This document shows positions 10,400 through 22,000 of a stretch of DNA of 64,000 nucleotides, piece after piece. The notes under the pieces were generated by a model, which ran no database searches, was not told where the DNA came from, and saw only the letters and a program-made list of their open reading frames with translations. This DNA comes from Gnetum montanum. Its lineage: Eukaryota > Streptophyta > Gnetopsida > Gnetales > Gnetaceae. A program made the position numbers and the translations under genes. The number at the start of each line of letters is the position of its first letter. The first letter of the stretch is position 1. The DNA lies in NCBI GenBank assembly GCA_015680685.1, contig MNCI01013653.1, positions 153,353-217,352 on the forward strand, read 5' to 3'.

Positions 10400-11636
10400 T
10401 CTAGGTGATGGAGGCTCTTCCATTGGTTGTTTTGCTTTATCATTAGTCAATGCCTAAAGCTTTTCTTCCTCTACCCTTAGGTCATGTATCATTCATGCTT
10501 ATTGTGTGATGTTAGATGGAGTAGGTACATCCCATGGGCATGGTAGCTGTAGAAACATTTTTATGGCCTTCACGTATCAAGCTACAAAATTTCACCTCTC
10601 TTTCTAAAAAGCTTTGGATTTCTTAACTCTTGGTAATTTGACATTCAATGTGCTAGGTTTGTTGCTACATCCTTTTGGCCTTGGTTACTAGATTTAACAA
10701 TTTTGAGTTTAGAATTTATGACATGTAGCTTCTATAGGGTGTTGTTCCTATCAACAAATTCCTTCTCGTACATTTCATAGACTACCACTACCTGCTACTC
10801 TAACTCATTTCTCGGCCTGCCTACTATTAACATGGAAAAATTAGCATATCAGAGGTTTGCTAATCCCATGTACTCTATTAAATCTTTGATCTAAAGGTCT
10901 TTTTTTTTCACCTCATCTTGGTGGACATTAGCGAGGTTGTCTAGAATTGGCTACCAATCTAGGTTTTGTGAAACAATTGAGTTGATTTTAGCCTTCACCA
11001 TTTGGATCTCTTTCTTATTTATTTGTTTGTACATGTCCACTTGATCTTGAAAATACTCTTTGATTCTTTCATGCTTCTTAGCCTTTGCCTACGATGCACT
11101 TATTTTAATTCCAAACTTTTGACGAATAGTGTGGACTTCTTCCATTAATAGGGTTCTATTTTCTCAGGTCAAGCAACTCATATCTTGGTTGATGCAAACT
11201 AGTTGTTCTTTGATTTTTTGGATTCTCTCCTTAAAATTATTTTTTTCCTTTTAATTTTGTCAACCAAGCATTGTCAGTAGCTAATTGTTTTTTCTCTTCT
11301 TTTAAGATTGTGAGAGCTTTAGCATATGCATATGTTTGTTCCTTAACATCAAATGCATCTCACTACCTTCTCCTTATTTTTATGCTTTCTCATGTTATGG
11401 TTAATCAATCACTTCACATGGTTGATTCTAAATTAATCCAATTGGTTTGACATTATGAATTACATTGGGTATCTTCTTTTAGCTCTCAAGGTGACTAACT
11501 CCTTTTGTAATAATTGTACCTCATTCTCTATATGCTTAACACTAGTTTCATCCATGTGCAACTTTCCTTTTATGGCTATCAAATCATACTAGACTATAGT
11601 GATAAAATTGGGGATATCAAAAGGATTCTACATTAT
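10400..11636 (-). pseudogene. ORF2 C-terminal part of element A (left duplicate)
   Basis: Homologous to the C-terminal half of ORF2 in E3 (36735-38000) and to 18150-19400. Translation of the reverse strand gives a charged, leucine-rich, coiled-coil-like sequence broken by many stops. The left boundary corresponds to the MEEP(L/P)xP end of ORF2. The frame is separated from its N-terminal half by the E1 insertion. Confidence 0.7.
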
Positions 11637-12836
11637 TGTTGATGCATAAATTTTGGTCATGCCAACACTGGAAAGACTCGTTTGAGGAGACTATAGCCTA
11701 GGGCATCTCCTGTATGGGTACGAAAACCCGGGAATAGTCTCAGCTGGAAAAGTCATGTGACCAAGTGATAGAGAGATAGAAAACATAGAGAGAGATAAAA
11801 CATGAAAAAAAAACTAAAGGGGAGAGAAACAGGAACCATCGATAGGATGCATGGTTGTGTTGCCACAAGAATCATGTGTAGTTGCGATCAAACATCACCA
11901 ATGCCCAGGGAACCACCAAATGCATAAACATCATGCATAAATCCATCATCCACCACATGTCATTTGCTGAAATAAAAGAAGATAGAGAGAAGATTCACCG
12001 ACAGGATGTATGGTTGTGTTGCCGCAAGAATCATGTGTCGTTGCGATCAAACATCACCAATGCCTTGGGAACCGCCAACTGCATAAACAACATGCACAAA
12101 TCCATCGTCCACCACATGCCATTTTCTGAAATAAAAGAAGATAGAGAGAAGATCCATCGACAGGATGCATGGTTGTGTTGCCGCAAGAATCATGTGTAGT
12201 TGCGATCAAACATCACCAATGCCTTGGGAACCGCCAACTGCATAAACATCATGCACAAATCCATCGTCCACCACATGCCATTTTCTGAAATAAAAGAAGA
12301 TAGAGAGAAGATCCACCAACAGGATGCATGGTTGTGTTGCCGCAAGAATCATGTGTAGTTGCGATCAAACATCACCAATGCCCTGGGAACCGCCAATTGC
12401 ATAAACATCATGCATAAATCCATCATCCACCACATGTCATTTGCTGAAATAAAAGAAGATAGAGAGAAGATTCACCGACAGGATGCATGGTTGTGTTGCC
12501 GCAAGAATCATGTGTAGTTACTATCAAACATCACCAATGCCCTGCGAACCGCCAACCATTGTTGCTGCACACACTGCCAACCATCGAGAGAAAGAGGAGG
12601 TTCAGTCCATGGCTTCACGGCCCTGGCCTCACTGGCCTAGGGCTTCCTGGCCTGACTTCTCCTCCTCTCCTGCCCCCAACTCCATCACCTTGATGGCTTT
12701 TTATAGCCAATTTTAGGGTTAGGGTAACCCATATTTTTTTATTTTTATTATTTTTTTTATTTTTTATTCTTCTTTCTTATTTTTTTTTTTTGAAAAAAAC
12801 AAAGGCCCCATGCTAAGCATGCGCATGTTGGTACCA
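11637..12836. repeat. E1 terminal repeat 1 (1200 bp)
   Basis: Contains four full 159-bp tandem units plus a partial one (see 11845-12540), a GC-rich block around 12600-12690, a TTTTTATAGCC TATA-like sequence and a short telomere-like TTTAGGGTTAGGG. Confidence 0.75.
11845..12540 (+). repeat. 159-bp tandem repeat array, 4.4 copies
   Basis: Units start with GGATG(C/T)ATGGTTGTGTTGCC at 11845, 12004, 12163, 12322 and 12481, exactly 159 bases apart. 159 is divisible by three, and a frame at 11882-12199 reads through two units as a 53-residue repeated peptide ending WLCCRKNHV in each unit. No start context, promoter or homology supports translation, so it is listed as a repeat, not a gene. Confidence 0.9.
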
Positions 12837-12954
12837 TCACTTAGCCTCCAACTGAAAAGGAAAAGAAAAAAAATGGTTAGGACAAGTCCCCAATCAAAAA
12901 GGAAAAGAGAAAAAAAAATGGTCAATTCAGGCCCTCCTTCTAGCACCAATAAGG

Positions 12955-13996
12955 TGTTGATGCATAAATTTTGGTGATGCCAACATCGGAAAAACTTGTT
13001 TGAGGAGACTATAGCCTAGGGAATCTCCTGTATGGGTACGAAAACCTGAGAATAGTCTCATCTAGAAAGAGCCATATGACCAAGCGATAGAGAGATAGAA
13101 AACATAGAGAGAGATAAAACATGAAAAAAAAACTAAAGGAGAGAGAAACAGGAACCACCGATAGGATGCATGGTTGTGTTGCCATAAGAATCATGTGTAG
13201 TTGCAATCAAACATCACCAATGCCCTGGGAACCACCAAATGCATAAACATCATGCACAAATCCACCATCCACCACATGTCATTTGCTGAAATAAAAGAAG
13301 ATAGAGAGAAGATCCATTGACAGGATGCATGGTTGTGTTGCTGCAAGAATCATGTGTAGTTGCAATCAAACATCACCAATGCCCTGGGAACCACCAAATG
13401 CATAAACATCATGCACAAATCCACCATCCACCACATGTCATTTGCTGAAATAAAAGAAGATAGAGAGAAGATCCACCGACAGGATGCATGGTTGTGTTGC
13501 CGCAAGAATCATGTGTAGCTGCGATCAAACATCACCAATGCCCTGGGAACCGCCAACTGCATAAACATCATGCACAAATCCATCGTCCACCACATGTAAT
13601 TTGTTGAAATAAAAGAAGATATAGAGAAGATCCACCAACAGGATGCATGGTTGTGTTGCCGCAAGAATCATGTGTAGTTGCAATCAAACATCACCAATGC
13701 CCTGCGAACCACCAACCATTGTTGCCACACACACTGCCAACCATCGAGAGAAAGAGGAAGTTCAGTCCATGGCTTCACGGCCCTGGCCTCAATGGCCTAG
13801 GGATTCCTGGCCTGACTTCTCCTCCTCTCCTCCCCCCAACTCCATCACCTTGATTGCTTTTTATAGCCAATTTTAGGGTTAGGGTACCCCATCTTTTTTT
13901 TATTTTTTATTGTTTTTTATATTTTATTCTTCTTTCTTCTTTTTTTTTTCTAGTAAAAACAAAAGCCCCATGCCAAGCATGGGCATCTTGGTACCA
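12955..13996. repeat. E1 terminal repeat 2 (1042 bp)
   Basis: About 93-95 percent identical by eye to terminal repeat 1, but with one 159-bp unit fewer: units start at 13164, 13323, 13482 and 13641. The copy number difference explains the length difference. Confidence 0.75.
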
Positions 13997-15498
13997 AGAA
14001 TTACTTAACCTTTCTATAGTAGTCTTCATGATCAACAAGAGTCATTGAGGTTCTAGCAAGCATTTGAGCATCTCGTGCTTGAGAGATATCAGTCGGTAGA
14101 ACAATAGGGACATTAAATAATTCTTTGATGTGGTTTGTTATAACTTTGGTTGCTCCTATTACATCTTGGTGTTGCATAATCACAAATGTGGCTCATTCAT
14201 TAGTTTCTAGCATAACTTGGAATGATGTAATAGTTCTTGAGATTTGTTGCACCCAGTCATCCTTCTCCTATGTTGAATGACACTTTCCCTCCAGATAGGT
14301 TTGTAGATATGGTGAGCCTTATGGAGCTCTTCCATACTTTCTACAAATTGACTCCCTCCCCTATTTCCCAACTTAATGTTTCTGTAATCTGTTGCAGATG
14401 GCTCATGGATGGTCTCTTGTCGTATGGTGGTGGCGATACTTCTTGTCATTAATATTGCTACTACTATTCATCTTATGGCTAACTGGTACATCATGCTTGT
14501 TGTTGCTAACCAATAGTTGGAGTGGTACATGCAAATCCCTTAGTTCCTACTATGTTTTCTACTTGATCTTTCTTTGGTGGCACTAGCTTGAATATTTTTA
14601 CATAGGAAGCATTCTAGGCCTTCCTAGGAACATCATTGGTATACCCTAGGATTCTAGCTTGCTTATACAACTTTTTGAAGAGGCAAGGAAATGAAAGTGT
14701 TAGCTTCCCTACCTTCTTTTCTTCAAATCACCTTTGGAACTCAAGGAAGAATATATGGGTGATATTGGGATTGAATTTCTCCTTTAGAATTACACTTCCT
14801 TTGGCCACATATGTAGATATTCTATTGAGCCTCTTTGTTGGAAACAAGTGGTAGGTTCCAATTTTAAAGTATGTATTTTCCTTAGTTGTGAGCTCACTAT
14901 AATCCTTATCTTCTTTACCATATGCCCTGTGCAAACACAAATTTTTTACATTACTATTAGATCTTCTTGAGATCTATGCCACATTTGCATCTTCATTTGG
15001 GATGTTGAGGACCTTGGTAATTTCATTTACTGAGTAAGACATAGAGACTTCTTTGATTTTGATTATAGCATTAGCCTACTTATTTTTCCAAAATAGGTAT
15101 GTTTCTCTTAGGAACCATTCATCACTATTGGATAATGTAAGCCATAAAATAGATGCTTGGAGTTTTTTCTTCATTTCTTCTAGATAAAATTCCATAAAAG
15201 GACCAAATTTTAGTTCCACAATGACTATGGACATGATGGACTTTTCATGTATTTCTTGAAGGCATTCAAGGGATAAGCTGAGGTGTTGTCCCTATTTTGG
15301 TGTTGGTGGAACTTCCACCTCTCCTTAGGATGAGTGCTTAGCAGTAAGAGGTTTTTTATGGATGTTATATGATTGAGCCTCCTACTTTGTGTGTTGTGCT
15401 TGAGGATTTTGTTCTCATACTTGGCCTCTACCATGGCCTCTTAGTCTCTTTCTTACATGTTGGAAAGGTCCTTTAGCTAGTGGTCATTTTGGAACCAT
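13997..15498 (-). pseudogene. ORF2 N-terminal part of element A (left duplicate)
   Basis: The probable start ATG is at 15498, equivalent to 39524 in E3 and 20877 in the right duplicate. The piece at 14728-14940 encodes YGKEDKDYSEL, YFKIGTYHLFPT and LNRISTYV, the conserved core of the putative plant transposon-type domain. The frame is broken by several stops and separated from its C-terminal half by E1. Confidence 0.7.
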
Positions 15499-16005
15499 AT
15501 GCAATCAAAAAAAATTGAAATTATTAAAGTGTTTACATCAGTTCTTAATAGTTATTTATCTTCCTCATATCCTTTCTTAGATTAAGTTCTTTTCTCATCA
15601 TGATTGCAAAGTTAGAAATTTTTTTTTTTAAAAAAGAATCCCCTTAAGTGTTATATCATTAGTTACTTATGATCTTTCACAGTCATCATTTTCTTGCTTA
15701 TTATGGCTTAAAATGGTTGGTATGATCAATTAGGAGAATTAACTAAGTTTTCTATCTTAAGTTTGATTAATTAAGTATTAGATTATTATTATCTTTTATA
15801 CTTACGTTTTATATCTTCCAAGTGTTAGAAAAATTTTGGCTCAAATTTCTTGATGTCAATGTAGTGTAACCCCTCCCCCATGGCTAAGTTGAGTGCTCTA
15901 GGATCAAAAAAGTTTAAGAATTTTGAAAATCAAAGTGATGAGAACAAACTTATATCCTTGTGAAGTTAGTATGCAAGAGCTCTAAGAAATAATTACAAAA
16001 ACTTA
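15499..16005 (-). other. ORF2 leader with internal polypurine motif (left duplicate)
   Basis: Noncoding. Reverse-strand copy of the recurring GTCATGGGGG motif at 15875-15884 (one mismatch), 377 bases upstream of the ORF2 start. The segment ends at the duplication junction, just short of the TATA-like block present in the right copy. Confidence 0.5.
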
Positions 16006-16246
16006 TGGAGCTTTATCATTATCCCCTTTTCCTTTTATTATTGGTTATCACATGTTAACAAAATGCTAGAAACCAACCCAAGAAAAAATAAACCAATCTA
16101 TTTTATTTTTTAACTAACCTTTTAACTGTTGTTGTCACATTTCTTATCATGTGACAATTATGTGGTGGGGTTGATTATTTTATGTCACATTGTCTCTTGT
16201 AACCTCTATTGGTTGTTGTAGATTTCATGAATTTAACTTAGAGACT

Positions 16247-16705
16247 TGTTAGAAAAATTAATGGTTGATGTTGCAAGTAGTATTTTATTTTCAGTAATTT
16301 TTTATCTTGGAATTTATAATACCTTATTTTGTATTATTTTTAATCTTATAATCATCCTTGTTTAGCATATAAATAATTATATAAGTGAAGAGTAAAAAAG
16401 GATAAGTAATAAGCATTAAATCAAGCTATACTAAGGCATTAAGTTGTAATAAGGAATCAAGATAGAGAGTAATCTTGAAATTAATTATTCAAGGCATTAT
16501 GTCATTGAATGTGCTTTTTTCTCTTGTAATTATTGGTTGAAATTAAGGCTTAATAGGTACTTCAGCCATTATTGGGGCTTTTGTATGCTTTCCTTGGGAT
16601 TATTTGTTGAGTTCTTGGTATACTTCTTCCAAACTGATGATTGAATTTTATTTTTGTTGCTTGTTATTATTCTTATATTCTACATATCTAAGGTGTATTC
16701 TAACA
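16247..16705 (+). mobile_element. Ty1/copia 5' LTR (right duplicate)
   Basis: TGTTAGAA...TTCTAACA termini, followed at 16709 by the initiator-Met-type primer-binding site TGGTATTAGAG. It belongs to the copia element that continues at 16751-17069, 34206-35669 and 44473-45460. The 3' LTR was not found in the window. Confidence 0.85.
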
Positions 16706-16750
16706 AATTGGTATTAGAGTGAGGGTACCTACCTCATTAAATGAATTAAA

Positions 16751-17069
16751 ATGATAAGTTGTTATAAATACATCAAGAAATTAGAGAAATTCAGTGGAAG
16801 AAATTATAATCTTTGGATAGTTTGAATAGAAGATCTTTTAGCAAAAAAGAAGAAGAAAACTTGCATAATTGAAATGAAGCCTTTTAAGATGAAGGAAAAT
16901 GAGTGGACACATCTAGACTACTTATCTCTTAGTACAATTTGTAAAAGTATTTAAAATTTTGTTCTCATAAATTAGAAAGGTGAAAAGACTGGAAAGGACC
17001 TATGAGATATCGTAGGTATAATTTCTTAATCTAATTCCCATTGAAATAGATTTCATCTTAGAAGATAGT
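16751..17069 (+). pseudogene. Ty1/copia gag, first segment (right duplicate)
   Basis: Starts at the ATG equivalent to 8993 and encodes IKKLEKFSG-type copia Gag opening with stops. Interrupted at 17069 by element A; the sequence resumes at 34206 behind the second copy of the target-site duplication. Confidence 0.75.
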
Positions 17070-17951
17070 TGGTGTGTAGTGGAGCATCCAACACTCTACC
17101 ATATAAGCTAAGAGTGCTCATGTGTGATCATACTGTAATTTGTGGACAAAAAATGTTATTATGCTAGTAATTGATATTGAGTTCATAATCATTCTCTTCC
17201 CACTTTGATCTAGTGAAGTTCAAGTATATGGTTTAGTTCTTAGTGAGGTGTCTGATTAATTAATGTTGTTAGGCCCTTAAAACTCCTAGTTATGAACATG
17301 ATCAAAGTTGAGAATAACAATCTAAGTCTAAGTAATAACTGTAAGTTAAATCTACTCTAACCTATAGCAATGAGCATTTGTTCTTGGGTTACTGTACATA
17401 TTTTGGGCTCATGTAACCTTTACTCGGTTACCAAGCATTCTGCTACTAGACAAACTAAGCAATAACACTAATGGGATTACCAAATGATTACACTTAAATC
17501 CTTGAAACCAATCATACTCATTTCACTTTACTAATGAATAAAAAAAGTAAAGTACTTGGAAACATAAATGATTGAGCTAAGAGAATAGGAAAAACTCTGC
17601 TAAGTAAAACAATAAAACTAAGTAGATGTTGTAATGATGAAAAACAATCTTGATATTTATTTCTAGACATGAACTGTGCTCAAGTACACTTCACTTGAAT
17701 AAAGATTCTATACAACTACTCAACACCACAATATAGGCATGCACTCTATTGCTAAAACTATGAAAACAAACTACAAGAGTCTAGCTAAGAATGAAATGAA
17801 AAAGTTATGGATCATACATGCAAGTACTAGTATTTATAAGGCTATATGCATCTTGATACATTGTGTGAATGATGAGATAGCATGTACCACAACATCGTAT
17901 CTATGACATCATTGCTATAATATTGCATCACAATAAAGATTAACTTTATCA
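17070..17951 (-). repeat. Element A 3' LTR (right duplicate)
   Basis: On the plus strand it begins TGGTGTGTAGTGGAGC (decayed TGATGAG) and ends CTTTATCA. It is preceded by target-site copy ATAGT. The adjoining polypurine tract is degenerate (TACTCCCAC on the plus strand). Confidence 0.8.
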
Positions 17952-18149
17952 TACTCCCACAACTAATTGAAAATTCAACCTCAACCTAAAAAAAATGAGG
18001 ATAGAGTCTCTTACAAAATTGGAAGGTAAACTTGACTATGAATGAATTACTAATTATTTAAATGAGTTAGAATGCTACAATTGTGTTTTTACACAACAAG
18101 ATGAAACAAAAAAAAAACAAAAAAAAATTGGAGTAGCTTGATGTAGCTA

Positions 18150-20877
18150 ACGTTTTAGGTAATGGAGGCTCTTACATTGGTTGCTTTCCTTTGTCATCAG
18201 GATTTCAATTAGTATCTATTAAGGAGTGCCTAAAGCTTTTCTTCCTCTATCCTTGGGTCATGTACCATTCATGCTTGTTGTGTGATGTTGGATGGATTGG
18301 GTACATCCCATGCAGATGACAACTATGGAAAAATTTTTATGGCCTTTAAATGCCAAGCTGAACATTGTTGTCCCTCTATTTCAAAAGCTCTAGCTTTCTT
18401 AGGTCTTGGTAATCTAACATTCAACGTGCTAGGTTTGCTACTACATCCTCCTAGCCTTAGTTTCTATCTTTGAGAATCTCATGTTCAAAATTTGTGACAT
18501 GTAGCTTCTATAGGGTATCTTTCCTAGTAGGAAATTCCTTCTCATACATTACATAGACTACTATTACCTAATACTCTAACTTGTTTCTAGGATTTCCTGG
18601 TGTCAACATGGCTAGATTAGCATACCAAAGGCTTTCTAATCCTATGTACTTAGTTAAATATTCAATCTAGAGGTCTTTTCTTTTCACCTCAGCTTGGTGG
18701 ACATGGGTTAGGCTATCTAGAGTTGGTTGCTAATTTTAATTGTGTGTAGAAATTTATTTGATTTTAACCTTTTCCATTTGAATCTCTTTCTCATTTATTT
18801 ATTTGTACATGTCCACTTGATCTCAAAAATGCTCTTTAATTCTTTCATGATTCTTGGCCTTATCTTGCCATGTTCTTATTTCAATTGTGAACTTTAGATG
18901 AATACCATAGACTTATTCCATTGATAGGGTCCTATTTTCTCAAACCAAGTAATTCATATCTTGGTTGACATGGACTAGTTATTCTTGGAGTTGTAGGATT
19001 CTCTTATGAAGAATATTTTTCAACTTCTCAATGTTTGTCAACCAAGCATTGTTAGGAGCTAACTATTTGTTCTCTTCTTGTTAGATTGTAAGAGCTTTAG
19101 CCTGTGCATACATTTGTGCCTCAATAATAGATGCATCCCACACTACCTTCTCCTTATCTTTCTCTATTCTCATGTTATGGTCAATCAATCACCTCGCATG
19201 GTTGATTCTAAATTGATCTAGTTGGTTTGGTGCTATGAATTACATTGGGTATCTTCTTTCAACTCTCAAGGTGGCTAAATTCTCTTGCAATTGATGTACC
19301 TCATTCTCTGCATGCTTGACCCTAGTTTTAGCCATGACCAACTTCTCTTTTGTGTCTATCAAGTTAGACTGAACTAAATTGATATCATTGGGATATCAAA
19401 AAGATTCTACATCACTTGAACTATCTACAACAATTTTTCTAGAATATCTTCATGTTTAGCAGTAGTTATTGAGGTTTTAGCAAGAATTTGAGCATCTTAT
19501 GCTTGAGAAATATCAGCTAGGGGAAAAATAGGAATATTAAATGATTCTTTGATGTGGTGTGTTATAACTTTAGTTACTTCTACTACATCTTGGTGATGCA
19601 TAGCCACAACCATGACTCATTCACTGGTTTCTAACATAACTTGGAGTGATGCAACATTTCTTAAGACTTGTTGTGCCCAGTAATCCTCCTTTCATTTTGA
19701 GTGACAATAATCCATTGGCTAGATTTGTAGATATGATGGGCCTTACAGAGCTCTCTCATACTTTATATAAATTATTTCCCTTCCTTGTTCCACAATTTAC
19801 TATTTCTAGAATATGTTGGAGATGGCTCATGGATAGTTTGAAGTCCTATTGCAATGGCAGTACTTCTTGTTGTTGTTGACTAGTAGCTAGAATGGTACCC
19901 ATATGGGTGGCACCTATAGCTCCCTTGGTGCCTATTGATTTTTCTACTTGATCCTTTTTTTGTGGCATTGGATTGAACATTTCTGCATAGGAAGCATTCT
20001 AGCTTTCTAAGGAATGTCATTAGTGTACCCTAGGATTCTAGCTTGCTTCTAAAATTTTTTGATAAGGCAAGGGAATGGAAGTGTTAGCTTCCTTACCTTC
20101 TTTTCTTCAAAACAACTTTTTATGTCAAAAAAGAATAGATGGGAAAAGTTGATATTGAATTTATCGAGTAGAATTGCACTTCCTCTGGCTGCATATGTAG
20201 ATATTTTGTTGAGGATATTTGTTGGAAAAAAGTGGTAGGTGCCAATTTTAGAGTATATCTTTTCCTCAGCTATGAGCTCGCTATAATCCTTGTCTTCTTT
20301 ACTATATGACATGTGCAACCACAACCCTTTTACATTAGTATCAGATCTTATTAGGATCTATGAAACATTTTCCTCTTCATTTGGGATGATGAGAGCCTTG
20401 GTGATTGCCTCTATTGAGTAAGGCATAGAGACTTCTTCAATTTTGATTATAGCATTAGTTTGCTTATTATTCTAGAATCGGTTCATTTCTCCTAGGTACC
20501 ATTCAAAACTATTGGATAATGTAGGCCATAAAAGAGATGATTGGAGTTGTTTATTCACTACTTCTAGAGAAATTTCCATAAAAGAATCAAAGTTTAGTTC
20601 CACAATGATTGTGGACATGATGGACTTTTCTTGTATTTCTTGGAGGCATTTAGGAGATGAGGTGAGGCATTGCACCTATTTAGGTCCTATTGGAACTTTC
20701 ACCTCTCATTGGGTTGAGTGCTCATTAACAAGAGCTTGTTGATTGATGCTATATGATTAAGCCTCCTACTTTTTATTCTTTGGGATTTTGTTCTCCTACT
20801 TGGCTTCTATCACAGCCTCTTGGTCTCTTGCTTGCATGCTGGGAAGGTCCTTCAGCTATTGATCTCTTTGGGACCAT
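18150..20877 (-). pseudogene. ORF2 of element A (right duplicate), degenerate
   Basis: From the ATG at 20877 the product parallels E3 ORF2. The N-terminal part has ELNFDSFMEI and SLLWPTLSNSFEWYLGE; the core at 20049-20324 has YSKEDKDYSEL, TYHFFPTNILNKISTYAARGSAIL and LPFPCLIKKF. The C-terminal half is charged and leucine-rich, with heptad-like spacing. Stops and small indels break it. It retains a tryptophan where E3 has a stop (after LL), showing which E3 stops are secondary. Function is unknown; see E3 ORF2. Confidence 0.7.
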
Positions 20878-21252
20878 CTACAATCAACAAGGATTTGAAA
20901 TTATTAAAGTGTTTACATTAGTTTTTAATAGTTCCTTACCTTCCTCATATCCTTGGTTAGATCTAGTTCTTATCTTATCATGATTGTAGAGATAGAAAAA
21001 TTTTCAAAAAAGAATCCCCTTAAGTGTTTGTTAGTTACTTATGATCTTCCATAGTTATCATTTTCTTTCTTATTATGGCTTAAAATGGTTGGTATGGTCC
21101 ATTAGGAGAATTAAATAAGTCTTTCTATCTTAAGTTTGATTGATTAACTATAAGGTTCTAATTATCTTTTATACTTACCCTTTACTATCTTCTAGTTGTT
21201 AGAAAAATTTTGGCTCAAAATTCTTGATGTCAACATAGTATACTCTACCACT

Positions 21253-21266
21253 GCCCCCCTCCATGA
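21253..21266 (-). promoter_or_regulatory. Internal polypurine motif 2 of element A
   Basis: CCCCCCTCCATGAC on the plus strand, a near copy of the 3' polypurine tract, located 376 bases upstream of the ORF2 start and downstream of the promoter-like block. Confidence 0.45.
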
Positions 21267-21354
21267 CTAAGTTTGAAAATCAAAGCTACAAGGACAAATT
21301 TATGGCCTTGGGAATTCAGTATGCAAGAGCTCTAAGAAAAAACTACAAAAACTT

Positions 21355-21470
21355 CTCTTGCTACATATGAGAGGAATGAAAAATATCCCACATGTGTATA
21401 TACTATTTTTATATGTGCAACATCATAGGGGCTATGACATCACCATGAAGACTGATAGATCTTTTATTTA
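21355..21470 (-). promoter_or_regulatory. Candidate internal promoter of ORF2 in element A
   Basis: Read on the reverse strand: a pair of decayed palindromes around TGATGTCATAGCCCCTATGATG, followed by a TATA-like CATATAAAAATAG and TATATAC. Same order and position as the better conserved block in E3 (40020-40130). Evidence is by comparison only. Confidence 0.4.
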
Positions 21471-21995
21471 ATTTTCAAGGAGGAAAGGAGTCAAATGAAA
21501 TTTTTGGAAGATGTGAAGATTTTCCAAAGGATCTTCAACCATTTATGATGCATAACTTTTAAAAATTTGCCATTCAAAGTTCATAAAAAGGGAATCTTGG
21601 GGAACAAAAGTTTATTAGATGGATAGATGATGGCTTATGAGTTTCTAATGTATGAATAGATTGTTTGATTATATGGAAAGTATTTATTGGATGTTGATGA
21701 TTTTGGAAGGCACAAGATGGTGTGGAATTGTTTTCCAAGTATAAAATACAAGAGTTATACAAGTTGATCCTCCCTAAAGAAGGCTTTAGTCGTTAGTAAC
21801 TTTTTATAACCATGCTTAAAAATATCCTTAGGTACTCAAGGAGTTGAATGGAAGACATACTTGTCTAGGAAAAAATACATGTTAGTATCACTAGATTGGG
21901 AACATGATGCTATATCATATGAAACCACAAATTATGATTAAATATACAATGAGGTGAGATGGATTATAGAAAGGATTGCTAAAACTAGAATGTGA
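21471..21995. other. Element A noncoding interior left of the E2 insertion
   Basis: No coding frame. It aligns with 40140-40680 of E3, including a block ending GAATTATAGAAGGGATTGC there, which proves that E2 was inserted into A and that the A sequence resumes at 29337. Confidence 0.6.
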
Positions 21996-22000
21996 GGTAT

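Larger units (their letters stand above)
11637..13996. mobile_element. E1: small non-autonomous LTR-like element inserted in ORF2
   Basis: Two long direct repeats (11637-12836 and 12955-13996) both start TGTTGATGCATAAATTTTGG and end TTGGTACCA, giving TG...CA termini. They enclose only about 118 bases with no coding capacity. The element splits ORF2 of the left A copy, and the flanks join in alignment with 19400-19440. The target-site duplication is not clean, only a degenerate ATT-containing match. In reverse orientation TTGGTGCTAGAAGG, a few bases inside the LTR, could be a primer-binding site, but it matches no tRNA I can name. It is similar to a TRIM-type element except for its long LTRs. 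Confidence 0.7.
8243..16005. repeat. Left copy of a multi-kilobase tandem segmental duplication
   Basis: The order is: copia flank, copia LTR, copia gag start, gypsy LTR, ORF2, ORF2 leader. The same order occurs at 16009-21354. Both copies start with AGCT(CC/TT)ATC and both have the gypsy LTR inserted at the same copia position behind the same 5-bp target. This cannot come from two independent insertions. The left copy breaks off inside the ORF2 leader at about 16005, against 21354 in the right copy. It is longer because of the E1 insertion. Divergence is visible throughout, so the duplication is old. Confidence 0.85.
16009..21354. repeat. Right copy of the tandem segmental duplication
   Basis: Matches 8243-16005 without the E1 insertion. 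This copy is continuous with the rest of element A and the copia element, so it is the original arrangement; the left copy is the added, truncated one. Confidence 0.85.

Noticed and set aside
11882-12199. 105-codon frame with a repeated 53-residue peptide
   Set aside because: It is explained by the 159-bp tandem repeat, whose length is divisible by three; there is no promoter, start context or homology to support a protein.
12711-12726. Telomere-like TTTAGGGTTAGGG in E1
   Set aside because: Only about two units are present and the same words occur at the same place in the second terminal repeat (about 13873), so it belongs to the element and is not an interstitial telomere.
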